A stretch of DNA of 64,000 nt from Periplaneta americana (lineage: Eukaryota; Arthropoda; Insecta; Blattodea; Blattidae), in assembly GCF_040183065.1 (NCBI RefSeq), contig NC_091119.1, positions 60,126,892 to 60,190,891 on the forward strand, read 5' to 3'. A program made the position numbers and the translations under genes. Under the pieces are notes generated by a model that saw only the letters and a program-made list of their open reading frames with translations, had not been told where the DNA came from and searched no databases. Below are positions 36,140-49,568 of the stretch, one piece after another. The first letter of the stretch is position 1; each line of letters starts with the position of its first letter.

Positions 36140-36580
36140 TTAATAATGAAGACCATAATAATCACAGTTTTTAAATGATGACTGTAAGAAAGTAATACAT
36201 TTTAAACAGCGTCTTTCTGACATCAAGAGCAAGCTGTGAGCACATCTCCTTACAAGAATTTCCACAAATCTGTTCCTGAAACGAAATGTTTTAAAATTCC
36301 AAGATAAACTATAGTGACAAAACACAACATAGACAAACTAACACTAGGTAAAGTGTAAATTAAAATAACATCTAATAAAATACTTCAAAAATAATAGACA
36401 GGAACTTACATTACTTGGGGGATCTTTCGCATTAACTTGCGACTTCGTCTTCCTTCTTGTATACTCAAGACCACTATCTCTCAGCGACTTTCGTGACACT
36501 TCATTCCACTCATTAATATTAATTTTTCTGGATCCCTTTTTTTTTTCTAGATTTATTTAGCAGGTCAATATCTACCGTAG
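36140..36580 (-). pseudogene. Cys-rich transposon-associated protein fragment
   Basis: Two blocks on the minus strand: WNEVSRKSLRDSGLEYTRRK, then SQVNAKDPPSN (36560-36410), and a block with CGNSCKEMCSQLALDVRKTL (36290-36170), separated by about 120 bp. The order, an Arg/Lys-rich leader followed by C-x3-C-x3-C and a helical stretch, is one I associate with an unclassified insect transposon protein. That association is from memory and unverified. Stops separate the blocks. Confidence 0.4.
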
Positions 36581-37739
36581 AAATCGTCATTGTCTTGCAG
36601 TCACCCATTCTACGTAATAGTTCAACTGAAACCTGATACACAGAGTTCAAGTACCCAGTATTTGTAAAGAGAACACATTCCAGTGCAGCAACTCCCGATA
36701 CGATGTAAACAACTTAATACGCTAGAAGTGACTAGTCACATACTGTAGAACGTTGTTTCAACCAAGAAATTCATGGTTGTAACTCGTGTAGAAACGCTTC
36801 TGATACAGATATTGAGAAATAATTTTTGTTATAGCTGTATAAGACTGTGCAGAGCATTATTCCATTAAAAACTCGATTTTTAAAAATTGTAACATAACCG
36901 TTATTCGGCCTAACGCAACGCTTCAATTTATAGATCGTAGGATTTTACGAGACAAATAAATGCAAGGATTTTTTATCTGTCTTTGGAGAGATTCTGATGT
37001 AAACGACCTTCCTTTACATCAAACTATGTTGTTTACCTAATATTAGGTGAATTTTGTGCAAGTATTGTTGGGTAACATTATGTTGATTGGTGTCAGAGAG
37101 AAGATGCGAAGATTTTTGCTGTCTCATATGTCTTTTTATTAGTCTGATTATCATTATATTCGTTTAGTCACATAATGTCGATAGTGATATCAATAGATTG
37201 GTTAGTCATTTTGTTCAAGTAGGCTATTGAATTTACATCGTGCATTATTTGTACTAGACCCCACTTTCGTTTACAAAACTTGCTCATTTGCCTAGTCACG
37301 TATTTAGGCATATTTGTAGGTAATGAGAGGAAAATCAAACACGTGCTATGCCTTGAATTGAACCATCAGCTGTCTCTCGAGGTTCAATGCAGTGGTTAGA
37401 GTAGAACCACTCGGCACTCAATTTTTGTTTTGTTTACGGCAGCGGTTCCCAAACTTTTTCAGTCACGGAGCCCTTTTTGAAGCAAAAGTTTCTCGTGGAG
37501 CCCCAAGAAATGTTTACTTTTTAGTTTTATCTGTCTACGTTCTATGAAGCATATTTCACACGATACATAAACGGAAGCATGAATATGAATATATATAGTA
37601 AAAAGGTACTGGATATAATTTATTTAAATCTACAAAATGATATTAACAAGTAGTTAAGATATTTAAAAAATGTTACAATTTTACATGTACATCCGAAGTT
37701 AATGTGAAGAATGTGCCTGTTTCTTGCGACAGAGTTTGT

Positions 37740-40330
<2,591 letters not shown>

Positions 40331-40989
40331 ACAATATTTTCGTTTGTTACTTTCAATACCTCTACACTAGGCATCGTAGACTCTGAGACAGGATCATGTT
40401 CAACATATTCCGAACTCAATTTCCAGGAATTCGCACTATCTTCTTTGAAATTAAGGTTATAGCTGTTGTTATCTCCCTTTGACTGAGCACTGGTTGATGG
40501 CTAATGACTCTTAGGTCTTAGGGAGCCCGTCTTAAGCCGCAGTTCCTGTTCAACGAAAGTTTAGCTAACACATCTGGTATCAAATTAACATGCAGATATA
40601 CAGTATATATATTTTTGAGGTACGTAACGGTCAATAGATGTAGATTCCACGTACCACGAATAACAAACGCTGCCTGCCCAGTATATATATAAAAAAAAAA
40701 ACAAATAAATTTCTAGAATCACTGAGTACTTGGCAAGCAAGAAAGATCGAGATAGTTTCAGTGACGAGTAGATCTAATATTAAAGCTTCCATGTAGCAAG
40801 AAGAACGCAAACTACTTTCTCAGAAAGTATTTTTCGCTTGATGGAAGTAGTTTCCCTTTTCCCGCTAGAGATTAGATGGAAGCAGCAATTTTTGTCATCT
40901 TCATAACTTCTGCGGACGGAGCCCCTGAGAATCAATCGCGGAGCCCTAAGGGCTCCGCGGAGCATACTTTGGGAACCGCTGGTTTACGG

Positions 40990-42163
40990 TATAGTGGGCG
41001 CCAGCGATTTTGGCAGATTGGTTTTGTTAATGTGAACTCGAGAGCGAGTTACTCACCGCTGCAATATCGGTTGTTATCTCCGTCCTAGCTGGAATGGGTA
41101 GGACATAGGAGTAAACATGCACGCCCGAGTATTCTATTGGACTCTGGACAGTCATCTCCAAAAACGAACAAATATTACACGTACTGGGAGACGTACTGTA
41201 AAACCATTGCGAACGAAAGTCGCTTGCGGCACGCTACAAATTATCCACTTGGACTGTACTGTGGTCCGTTTGTATGTTTCATAACAATGATACTAGTGGA
41301 GGAAAGCGTTATCGCCAACTCATTCATGTAGGGCAACAAATAGCTCATCAACTGGCAATGTCAGCAAGGTCATTCGCCAGAATCGATGGTTCCAACTGTA
41401 TAGGTCTCGCAAGCACGGATTACCGACGGAAAGAATGCGAATCAAACACTGCGATAAGGAAGAGCGGGCGACAGGAAAGGTCACGAGATAGCTTGAATGA
41501 TATTCAAGAGTACAGTCGAAAGAGAAATGACATCGATAGAATCAATCTTGCGTTGTGATAGTTACATTACGACTTTAGTTTGTTCCATTGCATGTGAATA
41601 CGTGTCTTGTATCGCACGGTATTATTATTTCATTCGTAAACATGTGTCGCGCGTTTAATTAGCTTCGAATTTTTCTCTTGCTACGTTCTTTATTTCCACA
41701 GCGATGTCCTCATTTGTTCATCTTCTTGGAAGAGACAGTACTTCCATCGGCTCGCACCTCTCCTCCCTCGGCGTGCCTACATACACACGTCAAAACAGAC
41801 AGCAACGACACCATTGGTTTTCGGTAATCGTTTATTGCTCGAGCTATAATACTTATGAGTCGACTAGAAGCCAAGTACGTAATATAGTTCCTTACTTTTC
41901 AAAGGGAATCTGCAAGAACAAAATACTGTACGCACTGTATGGTATGCCGGGCTTTGTTACACATTTACGCATGAAAAAAAAATGCTGCTAATTAACAAAA
42001 CTATGGATTTAACTTCATAAAATGTACCTGAAATATAACATATTCTGTCTGTTTTCTTCTGCTATTGCAGTTATATGCAGCACATACAGGAGGAATGTTT
42101 GTTTTTTGTTTTTTCGTAGATCCTACCTCCGTATACATAAAGTTGTACGTAGACGAAATTATA
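40990..42163. other. no gene recognised
   Basis: Sequence between the hAT element and the next TIR element. Plus-strand frames at 41137-41558 and 41704-41991 are open for 60-95 codons but have no recognisable motif. The missing lipase A exon was searched for here without success. Confidence 0.4.
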
Positions 42164-42791
42164 CAGAATGTTTTCGGGCTAGTGTTACAAACTTTCAGGG
42201 ATGATGGGGAAGGGCACATGTACCAATTTGAGATCAGGAACCCCGGTCCGGAAATGACTGAGTCGAAATTTATAAACAAAAATAGTTTTGTGGAAATGGA
42301 ATTGTAATTTGGCACCACGTGCCCTCCTTCCCTTAACGTTTGGAACAGTCGTGGAAAGATGGTATGGGCCGGATGTCTTCTACGTGGGTAGTTTGACGGA
42401 TACAATCTGTGAGCTTGTCTACTGTTCCCATTAGCTCATACACTGCTGTCTACAGACGTGCATATCAGGACCGATTATGTCCGTTACACATTATGTCATC
42501 TGCATTGCTTTAGTGTAGTTTCCTGTCCCCACCCCTCAGATACCGCACTGAATGGAATGCTGTGAGACAACGTAAACAACGTCAGATGAATACAGTATGT
42601 GTAAGATATACAGATAAATACACATAAATAAGGTGTACAGAGGAATAAAATTATTTAATTTCCACACCACTATTTTTGGTTGTAAATTTCGACTCACTCA
42701 TTTCCGGACCAGGGCTCCTTATCTCAAATTGATACATCTGCCCTTCCCCATCATCCCTGAAAGTTTGTAACACTAGCCCGGAAACACTCTG
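42164..42791. mobile_element. DNA transposon with ~140-bp TIRs
   Basis: The left arm GGGCTAGTGTTACAAACTTT, AGGGATGATGGGGAAGGGCA and TCCGGAAATGACTGAGTCGA recurs inverted at 42670-42791 with few changes. Both ends abut TA (42162-42163, 42792-42793). The 628-bp element has no transposase, so it is non-autonomous and of mariner type by its TA target. Confidence 0.82.
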
Positions 42792-43210
42792 TATAACTGA
42801 GGGCGCTTATTTTATTACTGCCGTATTTCGCCGCGGCACCGCTAAGAGCGCTGTACAAGCCAACTTGGCCAATCTATAATCTCTTTTCTAACTCGTTGGT
42901 ATATAGACAACCAGAAGGGGTGGAAGGACAGAATAAGAGAAATAAAGAAGGTATAGTGACAAGACGAATCTGTGTCGGTGGGCTTTATATTATATTTGTG
43001 TACTTATTGTAAAATATACTGTTAAGGTTTAATTTGTGTGACCATTATTTACGCTAACCATTCTCGACAGATTCATTTTTAGATTAAATCAGGCTTTTAG
43101 TTCATACGAAATTGCTGAACACAGAGACACAATATACAAAAATCTATTCCTTGTATAGTTGCAAAATCATATTTTAGTGAAACTTCTGAACTAGCTCGCA
43201 GTATGACAGT

Positions 43211-43428
43211 GTAGAGCCCGATCGCAAACTCACCTGCGTGGCACCTGCGCGAAAGACAAATTGGCATCCACTTACATGGACTCTTGGAGTCTTGCTCGGG
43301 GGGTGTTTGAATAGTACGCTCTATTAGTAAGCAATCGCTTGCACACACAGAAACTCCCCCCCCCCCCACAGAAGCCTCAGAAAGAAGTTCGCGCAAGTTG
43401 GTGCCACGAGTTTGCAATTGGGCTCTAC
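43211..43428. mobile_element. Short TIR element
   Basis: Ends GTAGAGCCCGATCGCAAACT and the near-inverse TTTGCAATTGGGCTCTAC; 218 bp. Further inward the arms share GTGGCACC and CGCGC. A run of about ten C lies at 43357-43367. No target duplication seen. Confidence 0.55.
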
Positions 43429-43619
43429 TTTGTACGTGGGGTGTAACTTTAATAGTGGCAACACTGCTGTAAAAGCGAAACGAGACGGAGTTAATTGTTG
43501 TCACTTCTACCACATGTTAGTCTGTCTTCCCTCTTCCCCCCGTAAAAGGACTCTTCCGTCCGACTCACAGCGCATGCGCTGTGGAGAGTTGAAGTTGATG
43601 TCCTGTTAGTTACAGCTCT

Positions 43620-44085
43620 AAGCGGTTGTGTTTCGCCATGTTTACAAAGCAGGAGCAGCGATTTTGGCTGAATGTTAATGCACAGTATTTCCGTAAATTT
43701 TTAGCATAATCTGAGACCAGCTTTGCGAAGAAAGCGACCACACGTTTTTGCAGAACCCTCCCATCATCATTTTGCAGGATAACGCAGGGGCGCACACGGC
43801 ACAGCCTATAGCTGATTTGTACTGTCGCTGGGCGTGGGAAGTGCTTTTCCATCCACCACATTCACACCGGACTTAAGCCCCTGTGGTTACGACTTAATCC
43901 CAAAGATGAAGAAACCACTTCGTGACGTTCGATTCCGGACTGTTCCCGATATTCTGCAGGCAGTAGGGTGGTCCATCGGAAACATCAACAGAACAGGAGC
44001 TGCTACAGGGATACTACGACTTCCACATCGCTGGCAACACGTTGTAGACAATACTGGTTACTACATTGAAGGATTGTAGAAGTTT
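43620..44085 (+). pseudogene. mariner-type transposase relic
   Basis: An upstream frame reads IILQDNAGAHTAQPIADLYC and WEVLFHPPHS (catalytic Asp of LQDNA), then after a one-base shift TPDLSPCGYDLIPKMKKPLR, RTVPDILQAVGWSIGNINR and RLPHRWQHVVDNTGYYIEGL. This is the C-terminal half of a mariner transposase, including the S-P-D-L-S-P-C-x-Y-D motif. The N-terminal part is lost. It ends about 80 bp before the lipase A exon at 44168. Confidence 0.8.
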
Positions 44086-44167
44086 CATAGATATATTTCT
44101 TGTATATTCGTAATAAATAAATAGTTGCCATTATTAAAATTACAACTTGTGAATAATGTGAACCCAC

Positions 44168-44414
44168 CGCTATTTGTCTTCGAGCGGGAATAGTGGCTTG
44201 TAACAACTGGTGGCTGGGCTTCCACAGAAAGGCAACAGGAGCGAGGGCGATTCCCAGCCTCAACTTGTCGTTGTACTCCGGCCGCATGGACGTCATCACG
44301 AAGAACATAGTAGTCCCCATCGAGTGTCCGACGTAGTACAAGCGCTTCTGTCCTGTGGTGGCTAAGATGTGGTCGATCGTGGCCGGCATATCATACACTC
44401 CCATTTCATGCCAA
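44168..44414 (-). CDS. Lipase A exon with nucleophile Ser (GHSMG)
   Basis: A 247-nt exon: acceptor TTTTTCAG before 44414, first base completing a Ser codon, then WHEMGVYDMPATIDHIL, RLYYVGHSMGTTMFFVM, RPEYNDKLRLGIALAPVAFL and a tail to QIA. The nucleophile elbow GHSMG places the catalytic Ser codon at about 44323-44321. The family more often has Gln after Ser. The 3' boundary at GCG/GTGGGT (GT at 44167-44166) is the best fit in phase 0 but is less certain than the other sites. Confidence 0.88.
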
Positions 44415-44875
44415 CTGAAAAATAAAATTCAGTTAACTTTCTTCGCTTATAGATTGTCTTCATCATAACTTCCCCAATCATCGTCACCGCCTTCATTATC
44501 GTTGTCATCATGATCCTCGTCATTGCAACTGCCGTCATAGCAACTGTCATGATGATCGTCATTGTCACCATAGTCTAATTGTCATCATGATCATCGTCGT
44601 AATCACATCAAGATTGTTTTGAGCGTGATCGTCTTTATCTTAAATTTCCATTTTGATCGTCGTTGTTGTGTTACCAGAATGACCATTTTGTAATCGCCAT
44701 CATGATTGTTGTAATCGTAATAGCCGTCTTAAACTTCAGCCTCGCGATCATATTAAGATTACATCATCGTTTCTGCACCATAATACTCTTTACCACAAAC
44801 TTCATCACGATCGTCGTTATCGTAATGGTCGTCTTGATTGTTGTTGTAATCTGACCACATCCTAGCCACCTAAGG

Positions 44876-45720
44876 ACAGAAGCGCTCGTACTACTTTGAC
44901 TCTCACTTTGAGAGAGGAACAGAGGTTAAGAGTGGAATAATTTCAAGGGAAAAATTGTTCCGAGACCGGGTATCGATCCCGGGACCCTTCGCTTAGCGCA
45001 CGTATGCTCTACCGACTGAGCTACCCAGGAACTACTACATCCGACATCGTTCCAATTTTTACATTTATATCCATACAACTCAAGTGGCCTGAGAAGCCGC
45101 CAGAAACCCAACTTTGAGTGCACACAAACTCTGTGTGACTTGAATTGTGGTTTTCTGTTAACGTACCTACATTATCCAAATCTGGTTTTCAGGTGAAGCT
45201 CTCTGTGAAGCAGGCTTCAATAATTTTAAGGGTCCCGGGATCGATACCCGGCTCCGGAATAATTTTTCCCTTGAAATTATTCAAATTTGCTTCACAGGGA
45301 GCTTTATCTGTAAGTCAGATTTTCAGAGGTTAAGAGTGTTTGAGAATAAGGTGATTAGAAAAATATTTGAGGCTAACATATGAAGTTACAGGAGAATGGA
45401 GAAAGTTGCAGAACATAGAACTGCACGCATTGTATTCATCATCTGACATAATTAGGAACGTTAAATCCAGACGTTTGTGATGGGCAGGGCATGTAGCACG
45501 TATGAGCGAATCCAGAAATGCATATAGAGTGTTAGTTGGAAGGCCGGTGGGAAAAAAGGTCTTTGGGGAGGCAGAGATGTATATGGGAAGATAATATAAA
45601 AATGGATTTAAGGGAGGTGGGATATGATGGTATAGACTGGATTAATCTTGTTCAGGATAGGGACCTATGGCGGGCTTATGTGAGGACGGCATTGAACCTC
45701 CGGGTTCCTTAAAAGCCATT
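44876..45720 (+). pseudogene. LINE C-terminal relic with SINE insertion
   Basis: The left part (44885-44934) encodes LTLREEQRLRV; the right part (45324-45720) continues FENKVIRKIF, WAGHVARMSE-like stretches, WEDNIKMDLREVGYDGIDWI and DRDLWRAYVRTALNLRVP, then a stop and a TAAG tail. This is the same family as 62690-63650 and 58377-58610, with several frameshifts here. The SINE at 44935-45323 duplicates CAGAGGTTAAGAGTG. Confidence 0.75.
44935..45323. mobile_element. Inverted SINE multimer, second example
   Basis: Flanked by perfect 15-bp duplications CAGAGGTTAAGAGTG (44920-44934, 45324-45338). The minus part has tail, tRNA-like unit (GGTAGCTCAGTCGGTAGAGC and CGGGATCGATACCC, 45035-44960) and body. 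A plus part then begins mid-tRNA at about 45228 with GGGTCCCGGGATCGATACCC and has its own tail TTTTTCCCTTGAAATTATT. It belongs to the SINE family seen at 30446-30680, and the layout parallels 38917-39808. Confidence 0.82.
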
Positions 45721-45728
45721 TGTAAGTA

Positions 45729-45732
45729 AGTA

Positions 45733-45793
<61 letters not shown>

Positions 45794-45937
45794 GTTTATT
45801 TTAACTGGCAGAGTTAAGGCCATTCGGACTTCTCTTCCACTCAACCAGTATGATACATAATTACTACATTACTATAAACAAATCATAATGAATATAATAC
45901 AATAACAATTCCTTCTATCTTGACAACACACCAATAA

Positions 45938-45994
<57 letters not shown>

Positions 45995-46020
45995 TATAAT
46001 AATATAATAATAATAATAAT
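45729..46020. repeat. (TAA)n arrays with 3'-tail repeat
   Basis: TAA runs at 45729-45792 and 45938-46020 bracket a copy of the tail repeat AACTGGCAGAGTTAAGGCC (45798 on), matching 24520-24600. Confidence 0.8.
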
Positions 46021-46194
46021 ATAATATCATAGACGACATTAAGATATATGAATCATAATTAGGAAACGAAAAGAATGGCAGAAAATAGGAAAGATTGAAA
46101 GACCTGCCCTTGGACAGAACACCGAATGAATGAGTAATAATAATGTCATACCTAAATATAATGAAATTATTATTAAACTCGGTCATGATTACAA

Positions 46195-46580
46195 TTTAAT
46201 TAATTAATTCATTAATTCATTCAGTGTTCTGCCCAAGGGCAGATCTTTCATTGCAAACCCAGTTTTCTCCAGTCTTTCCTATTTTCTGCCTTCCTCTTTG
46301 TTTCCTCATAAGATCTATATAATTATCTTAATGTCGTCTAGTTTGCAGTTTTTCTTGCGAAAGATAAATGCGGTAGCTTCTCCTTGCTTTCCGCACACCA
46401 CTCTCTCTTTCGCATCTTAGAAAGATCTCAGGGGGCCCCAGCGTAGAGGTGAGGAGAGTAGATTTGACTAGGCCCTCCGGACTTCACCGAAATTCACCGC
46501 AAGGGTTAAATATCCGTTCTATTAGGGTTTTTGACCCAATCAGAGACAGGGAAATCCCAATTAGCCTTTGCCATCCATGA
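46195..46580 (-). repeat. LINE tail, inverted copy of 16120-16830
   Basis: Minus-strand counterpart of the repeat at 16120-16830, with shared landmarks CTTTCCGCACACCACTCTCT and TTTGACTAGGCCCTCCGGAC. Part of the same element also lies on the plus strand at 46020-46130, so the two halves form an inverted pair. Confidence 0.6.
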
Positions 46581-46879
46581 TTATAATGATAGCTTTAATT
46601 TGACGGCGCCCGTAGGAAGTCGTTTAGCCTTTCTTGAATGTATGATAATTATTATCTGGCGGCCCCTAATCTTGTGAGATAGAGAATTCCATTCACGGGG
46701 GACTAAGAGGATGAATAGTGGGATGTTCTATGAGAAGAAATTGCTAGGATTATCGTAATCGTCATATGGCTCGTAGTAATTAGCCTACCATAAATTACTC
46801 TTGTAATCGTAAATGTCGTCATAATCGATATAATCCTAATCGCCATCACGATCGTTGTAATCGTAATAGCCAATTTAAT

Positions 46880-47720
46880 AGCCAACAAACCTCCTACATC
46901 TACATTAAGTATTAAATTCCATAACTCTAATTGTTGCCTTATACAGTGTAAATGTCCGATTATTGAGAAGTCCTCTGAAGTTAAATATTTAAGCATAATT
47001 TTCGACAGTAATTTAAAATGGAACCAACACATTAATTATCTTTGTAATAAATTACGTAAAATAATATATTATTTTGCTTTATTGAGGAATTACTGTGTCA
47101 ATAAGTTTATTACCCACAACATACTTAACTTTATTTCAGTCAGTAATTATGTATGGAATTATAGAATGGGGTAGCTCATTTAAATCCAATTTTAATCCAC
47201 TTTATTTATTATAGAAGAAAATAATTAAAATATGTCTTCATAAACCTATTGATTTTCCATCTCAAAAATTGTTTTTAGACTTTAATGTTCTTAATATAAG
47301 ACAAATTTATTATATTGTATTAATAAAATTCATACATAAAAATTGAAATAATTTTGAATTGTATTCGCATAGTTATGAAACGAAAAGTAAGAATTGTTTA
47401 AGATTGTTTGGACCAAAATGCAACACTGCTACATTATTTAATCATAAGTGTAATTTAGGCCCAAGAATATATAACAAATTTATATTTAAATATCCTAATC
47501 TTGCCAATTCTAATAGTTCTAGTATTAAATTAAAAAAAGTTATGTATGGATTTTATAAAAATTGAAAGATTGTGAATTTAAATTTATATATTCTTATTGC
47601 ATAGTAGACATTGTATTATATACATCTTAATTTAAATTCAGGAATCCGCCCCTGAGCACGAGTTCTACTCTTTTAGGGGCGAGCTAAAGTTTTTCTATTT
47701 ATATTATATTTTGTTACAAT
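46880..47720 (+). pseudogene. LINE C-terminal relic
   Basis: Frames include SSEVKYLSIIFDSNLKWNQH and INYLCNKLRKIIYYFALLRN, then KNCLRLFGPKCNTATLF and LGPRIYNKFIFKYPNL before a tail with GAATCCGCCCCTGAGCACGA and an (AAAT)n run (47723-47775). It is a diverged relative of the copies at 29190-30405 and 60190-61075. Stops and shifts occur throughout. Confidence 0.7.
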
Positions 47721-47722
47721 TA

Positions 47723-47735
47723 TTAGCAAAACAAA

Positions 47736-47774
<39 letters not shown>

Positions 47775-47775
47775 A
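47723..47775. repeat. (AAAT)n microsatellite, LINE tail
   Basis: Tandem AAAT units directly after the LINE 3' end, a usual tail for target-primed insertion. Confidence 0.9.
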
Positions 47776-47894
47776 CAAAAAATAAAAAATTGTCAGCATC
47801 GCGATCACATCAAGATTACATCATTATAATCATAACCAAGATCGTCTTTACCGCAATCATCATGATCATTGTTATCGTAATAGTAACCAGAATT

Positions 47895-48150
47895 GTTTTT
47901 TTAGTTAGTTGTTTAACGACGCTGTACCAACTACTAGGTTATTTAGCGTCGATGGAATTGGCAGTAGCGAGATGGTATTTCGCGAGATGATGCCGAGAAT
48001 TCACCATAGATTATCTGACATTCGCCTTATAGTTGGAGAAAACCTCGGGAAAACCAACCAGTAAATCAGCCCAATCGGGAATCGAACCCGCGCCCTAGCG
48101 CAACTCCGTATCGGCAGGCAAGCGTCTTAGCCGACTAAGCTAACGCCGAT
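47895..48150 (-). mobile_element. tRNA-derived SINE, near full length
   Basis: The minus strand starts ATCGGCGTTAGCTTAGTCGG (A box at 48141-48125), has GGGTTCGATTCCC (B box near 48090), a body with GGTTTTCCCGAGGTTTTCTC and ATCTCGCTACTGCCAATTCC, and ends ACAGCGTCGTTAAACAACTA with an A tail. The truncated copy at 7946-8080 shares this 3' end. Confidence 0.82.
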
Positions 48151-48569
48151 GATCGTCATTATCGTAATCGTCATATAGTTCGCCGTTGTAATCATCATCA
48201 TCATCATCATCATCATAGTCACATCATGACTGTCATGATAATGGACATCCTCAGTGTCCTTCAGAAACAGAATTTTGGGTATGCCTATTCTGCCGTTCTA
48301 CAGGCACTTAACATTTCCAACGTTCCGGAATCGCATAGAAGTTCCATCTTCAGAGTAAATTGGTAACGAAGTAAAGGATCGCATAGAATGTTGGAACCAT
48401 TAGGCCTGATTCGGCCAAAGGACTGGGTATAGGGCTCTGTCTGTTTCTCAACACCATCACCATGAAAGCCTGAAAATTTACATAATATTTGTCATTGTAA
48501 TCATCATGATGATCATCTTTGTCATCGCAATTATCATGATCGTAGTCGTATTTATTGTCATAGGACTAT

Positions 48570-49450
48570 ATTAGTTAAAAAAATACCTGTAAGTAATAAG
48601 TTCATGTTTTCTTCAAATACATCCCTTGCCTCTTAATGCCGTGGTCACAATTACTTAGAAATTTCATATCTGCGCCTTCTATTAATATCTCACGGTCACC
48701 ACCATCCCTATCTAAGTACGAGTACAACACTAATCGTTTTCGAAATAATCAGCTGTATATCTGACTGCCTTTTAGTTTTGCTAGGCCTCCTGGCATGTTT
48801 ACCCGGACATGGTGATTTTTAATCGAAAACCGGACAGTTATCAACCCCATGAACGGGAATTTTGTCTTTTTTAAGCCAACTGTGAGACTTGTAAGACTTA
48901 AGAAGTTGAAGAAATAAACGTTTATTAACTGCTAATCACTGATTACTTCCTTTAATTGCTCGAATATGATCGGTTAGAGGTTACCGTAGTTAACCTCCTG
49001 TTTAAGTTCTAACCGAGGTCGATGTACCGTAAAAATGCTTAACTAGTGATTAGGTGACAGTTTTAACCGGTTGTTACACTAATCGACGTTGATGCATGTG
49101 GCCAACAGTGTCTTCTTTTTAGCGCCTATACCTACATTCGACGTCTATTAATGATCCTGTATGTTTTTGTGGGTATAGCGTACATGTTAAGCAAACTTGG
49201 CGACGTATTGTATCATACATACTCGTATTTAAAAATGTGTATCTCTGTTCGTAATTCAATTATTTATCAGTGTTTTTAATTTAAATAAATTATTTTAAGC
49301 ACATAAATCTATTGTTGAAGAAATGTTTATTTATAAATAATAAAAATTTTGTATCGATTAAAATTCGAGTGAATTTGTAGCTATTAATTTAACTACTAAA
49401 ATATTTAGTTCATTGTTTGTTGCTTACTATGGCGATATTAAAACACAACG
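48570..49450. other. lipase A intron, no other gene recognised
   Basis: AT-rich. No reading frame, repeat or splice-bounded exon is supported here. Confidence 0.4.
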
Positions 49451-49453
49451 TAC

Positions 49454-49568
49454 CTGAAGTTCCAAAACTGGGCGGAATTTGTTGACAGCCTCACATGTTT
49501 GTGCGAATGTCTGTTTCCTCTGATGTTCGTTAACCAAACGTCAAACCCAGCATCTGCCAGGATTAATC
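49454..49568 (-). CDS. Lipase A exon (DVWLTNIRGN)
   Basis: A 115-nt exon with acceptor CTGCAG before 49568 and donor CTTCAG/GTACGT after 49454. It starts in phase 1, completing the Gly codon split at 53914, and ends in phase 2. It encodes LILADAGFDVWLTNIRGNRH, then SHKHVRLS and SAQFWNF. This is the family's D-V-W-L-x-N-x-R-G-N segment. Thr replaces the usual Gly before Asn, and His-Ser-His replaces the usual aromatic-Ser-Arg, so this copy is divergent at a normally conserved loop. Confidence 0.88.

Larger units (their letters stand above)
31197..36946. mobile_element. Possible large inverted-repeat element
   Basis: Segment 31197-31262 (AATTGAAGCGTTGGGTCGAA then TAACGGTCTATGTTACAAT) recurs inverted at about 36880-36946, and 31205-31320 recurs inverted at 35540-35640 (AATAACGGTCTATGTT, TAAACATTGGTAATTTCGTG). 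The motif GGTAATTTCGTGATAA is clustered around both ends. A Cys-rich transposon-type protein relic lies at 36140-36580. The later LINE insertion at 32336 explains the length. The element's class and true ends are not established. Confidence 0.45.
44440..48570. repeat. Dispersed ATC/GTC-rich low-complexity blocks
   Basis: Blocks at 44440-44860, 46740-46880, 47790-47895, 48150-48240 and 48480-48570 consist of imperfect ATCGTCATNATC-type units (GATCGTC, ATCATGATC, TAATCGT). Between them lie LINE and SINE copies. Blocks resume in the same style across each insertion, so they look like one old array broken up by transposons. Confidence 0.7.

Noticed and set aside
44362-44571. Met-Thr-Ile-rich frame beside lipase exon 4
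   Set aside because: Translation of the ATC/GTC-type low-complexity block; not part of the lipase, whose exon begins at 44414.
45872-46186. Minus-strand frame with poly-Ile
   Set aside because: Translation of TAA/ATT arrays.
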